64,000 nucleotides of DNA from Rhizodiscina lignyota. Its lineage: Eukaryota > Ascomycota > Dothideomycetes > Aulographales > Rhizodiscinaceae. Within the stretch, counting starts at the first letter, position 1, and each line of letters begins with the position of its first letter. The notes beneath the pieces are model-generated. The model was not told where the DNA came from and made no database searches. It was given only the letters and a program-made list of their open reading frames with translations. This document shows positions 63,352 through 64,000 of this stretch, one piece after another. Both the position numbers and the translations under genes were made by a program. Location: contig ML978138.1 of assembly GCA_010015805.1 (NCBI GenBank), positions 1-64,000 on the forward strand. The letters run 5' to 3'.

Positions 63352-64000
63352 CATCGTGCATTCTGCTAACTTTACTCAGTGCAAGGCGCAAGCCCTCGAT
63401 CAATGACCATCGATATGTGACGATACCAATGCTGATCTACATCGCAAATTCCAGGAGAACTCCTCTCCTATGATACAACTCTTTTCTCAGCTCTAGCTGA
63501 AATGCATTCATGGCGCATCAACTGCCAGAATCAACATGTAATTCCCCCCTATACTGCTGTATATAAGCATAAACCAACCTCCTTTCTCCCTCCTAAGAGG
63601 GATGCATCTTTATCTCTCTCAACACAAACCATCTTTATCCTCATGACACCTTGCTTATCATGGCCAATACCTTGACCAGCGGAAATCGTTGGGGCTATGA
63701 AGCGAAGAAGGCCATATTGACAGCGATGGAGAGATTTCTACTCTGCATTCGTGACACTCGTGGATGGGATCTTCGGGGAATAGCTTAAGCCATTTAACAG
63801 TTGGACTCTCGAGGGAATTCAAAGGTTCCTCTTTATAATGCAATGCACGTGTAAAAATCGGCACTTCTTTGAAACTAGAAAGTACACCATGGCGTGGGAC
63901 AAATCTGTATGCACACGGGAGACATCGTAGTTGTGTTGTTCATATCATGGATTCATTTGCGGAACTTGGACTCATTGCAATCCAAATTGGGTAATAACCC
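63352..64000. other. Downstream region to window end
   Basis: No gene seen. A TATA-like TGTATATAAGC lies near 63550-63560, with a pyrimidine-rich run at about 63580-63625, as at a fungal promoter. A following gene may start beyond the window or nearby, but none is visible on the plus strand. Confidence 0.4.

Noticed and set aside
1-64000. tRNA, rRNA and CRISPR features
   Set aside because: No B-box-like GGTTCGANTCC in a cloverleaf context, no rRNA segment and no spaced direct repeats were noticed. A tRNAscan run would be decisive.

Overview
This is a gene-dense window from a filamentous ascomycete. Introns are short (mostly 45-80 nt) with GTRNGT donors, CTRAY branch sites and YAG acceptors. 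The gene set is typical of Pezizomycotina: a HET-domain gene, an APSES factor, Zn2Cys6 and MFS proteins, a Mak32-type PfkB protein and a PL4 pectinolytic lyase. A Dothideomycete (Capnodiales/Mycosphaerellales-like) is my best guess, but that is inference; no marker in the window proves it.

Region 1 (1-13.5 kb) is degenerate or accessory DNA. It opens with a TpA-saturated, CpA/TpG-starved tract that looks like repeat-induced point mutation (RIP). A broken CCHC zinc-knuckle gene follows, then a membrane-protein pseudogene (two frameshifts, one in-frame stop). That pseudogene lies between two inverted copies of a ~75-bp sequence carrying intron-like signals. Next come a 124-bp tandem duplication, one intact disordered protein of 628 aa, and ~2.9 kb without a gene.

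Region 2 (13.5-23.7 kb) holds a secreted rhamnogalacturonan lyase (PL4), a DUF726/TMCO4-type hydrolase, a decayed HET-domain allorecognition gene, a Dal5-like MFS permease and a Ure2-like glutathione transferase interrupted by one in-frame TGA.

Region 3 (24-49.4 kb) is a conserved housekeeping block: EFR3, a GNAT diamine-type acetyltransferase, a LYR-domain protein, the MBF cell-cycle factor Mbp1 (with an ACGCGT box in its own promoter), an SDR, a mitochondrially targeted cytosolic-type phospholipase A2, mitochondrial ribosomal protein mL44/Mrpl3, a small complex-I-type subunit, a Mak32-like PfkB protein, cyclase-associated protein, an NmrA-like protein and a Yip1-domain protein. Most multi-exon models were rebuilt by hand and every intact model closes in frame.

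Region 4 (50-63.4 kb) looks like a small accessory efflux/tailoring cluster: an HxxxD acyltransferase, a DHA1 MFS exporter, a cysteine-rich secreted protein, a Zn2Cys6 regulator divergent from an SDR (the SDR carries a likely frameshift), and a full-size ABCB exporter. No PKS, NRPS, terpene or P450 core enzyme is visible, so it is either the flank of a larger cluster or a detoxification cluster.
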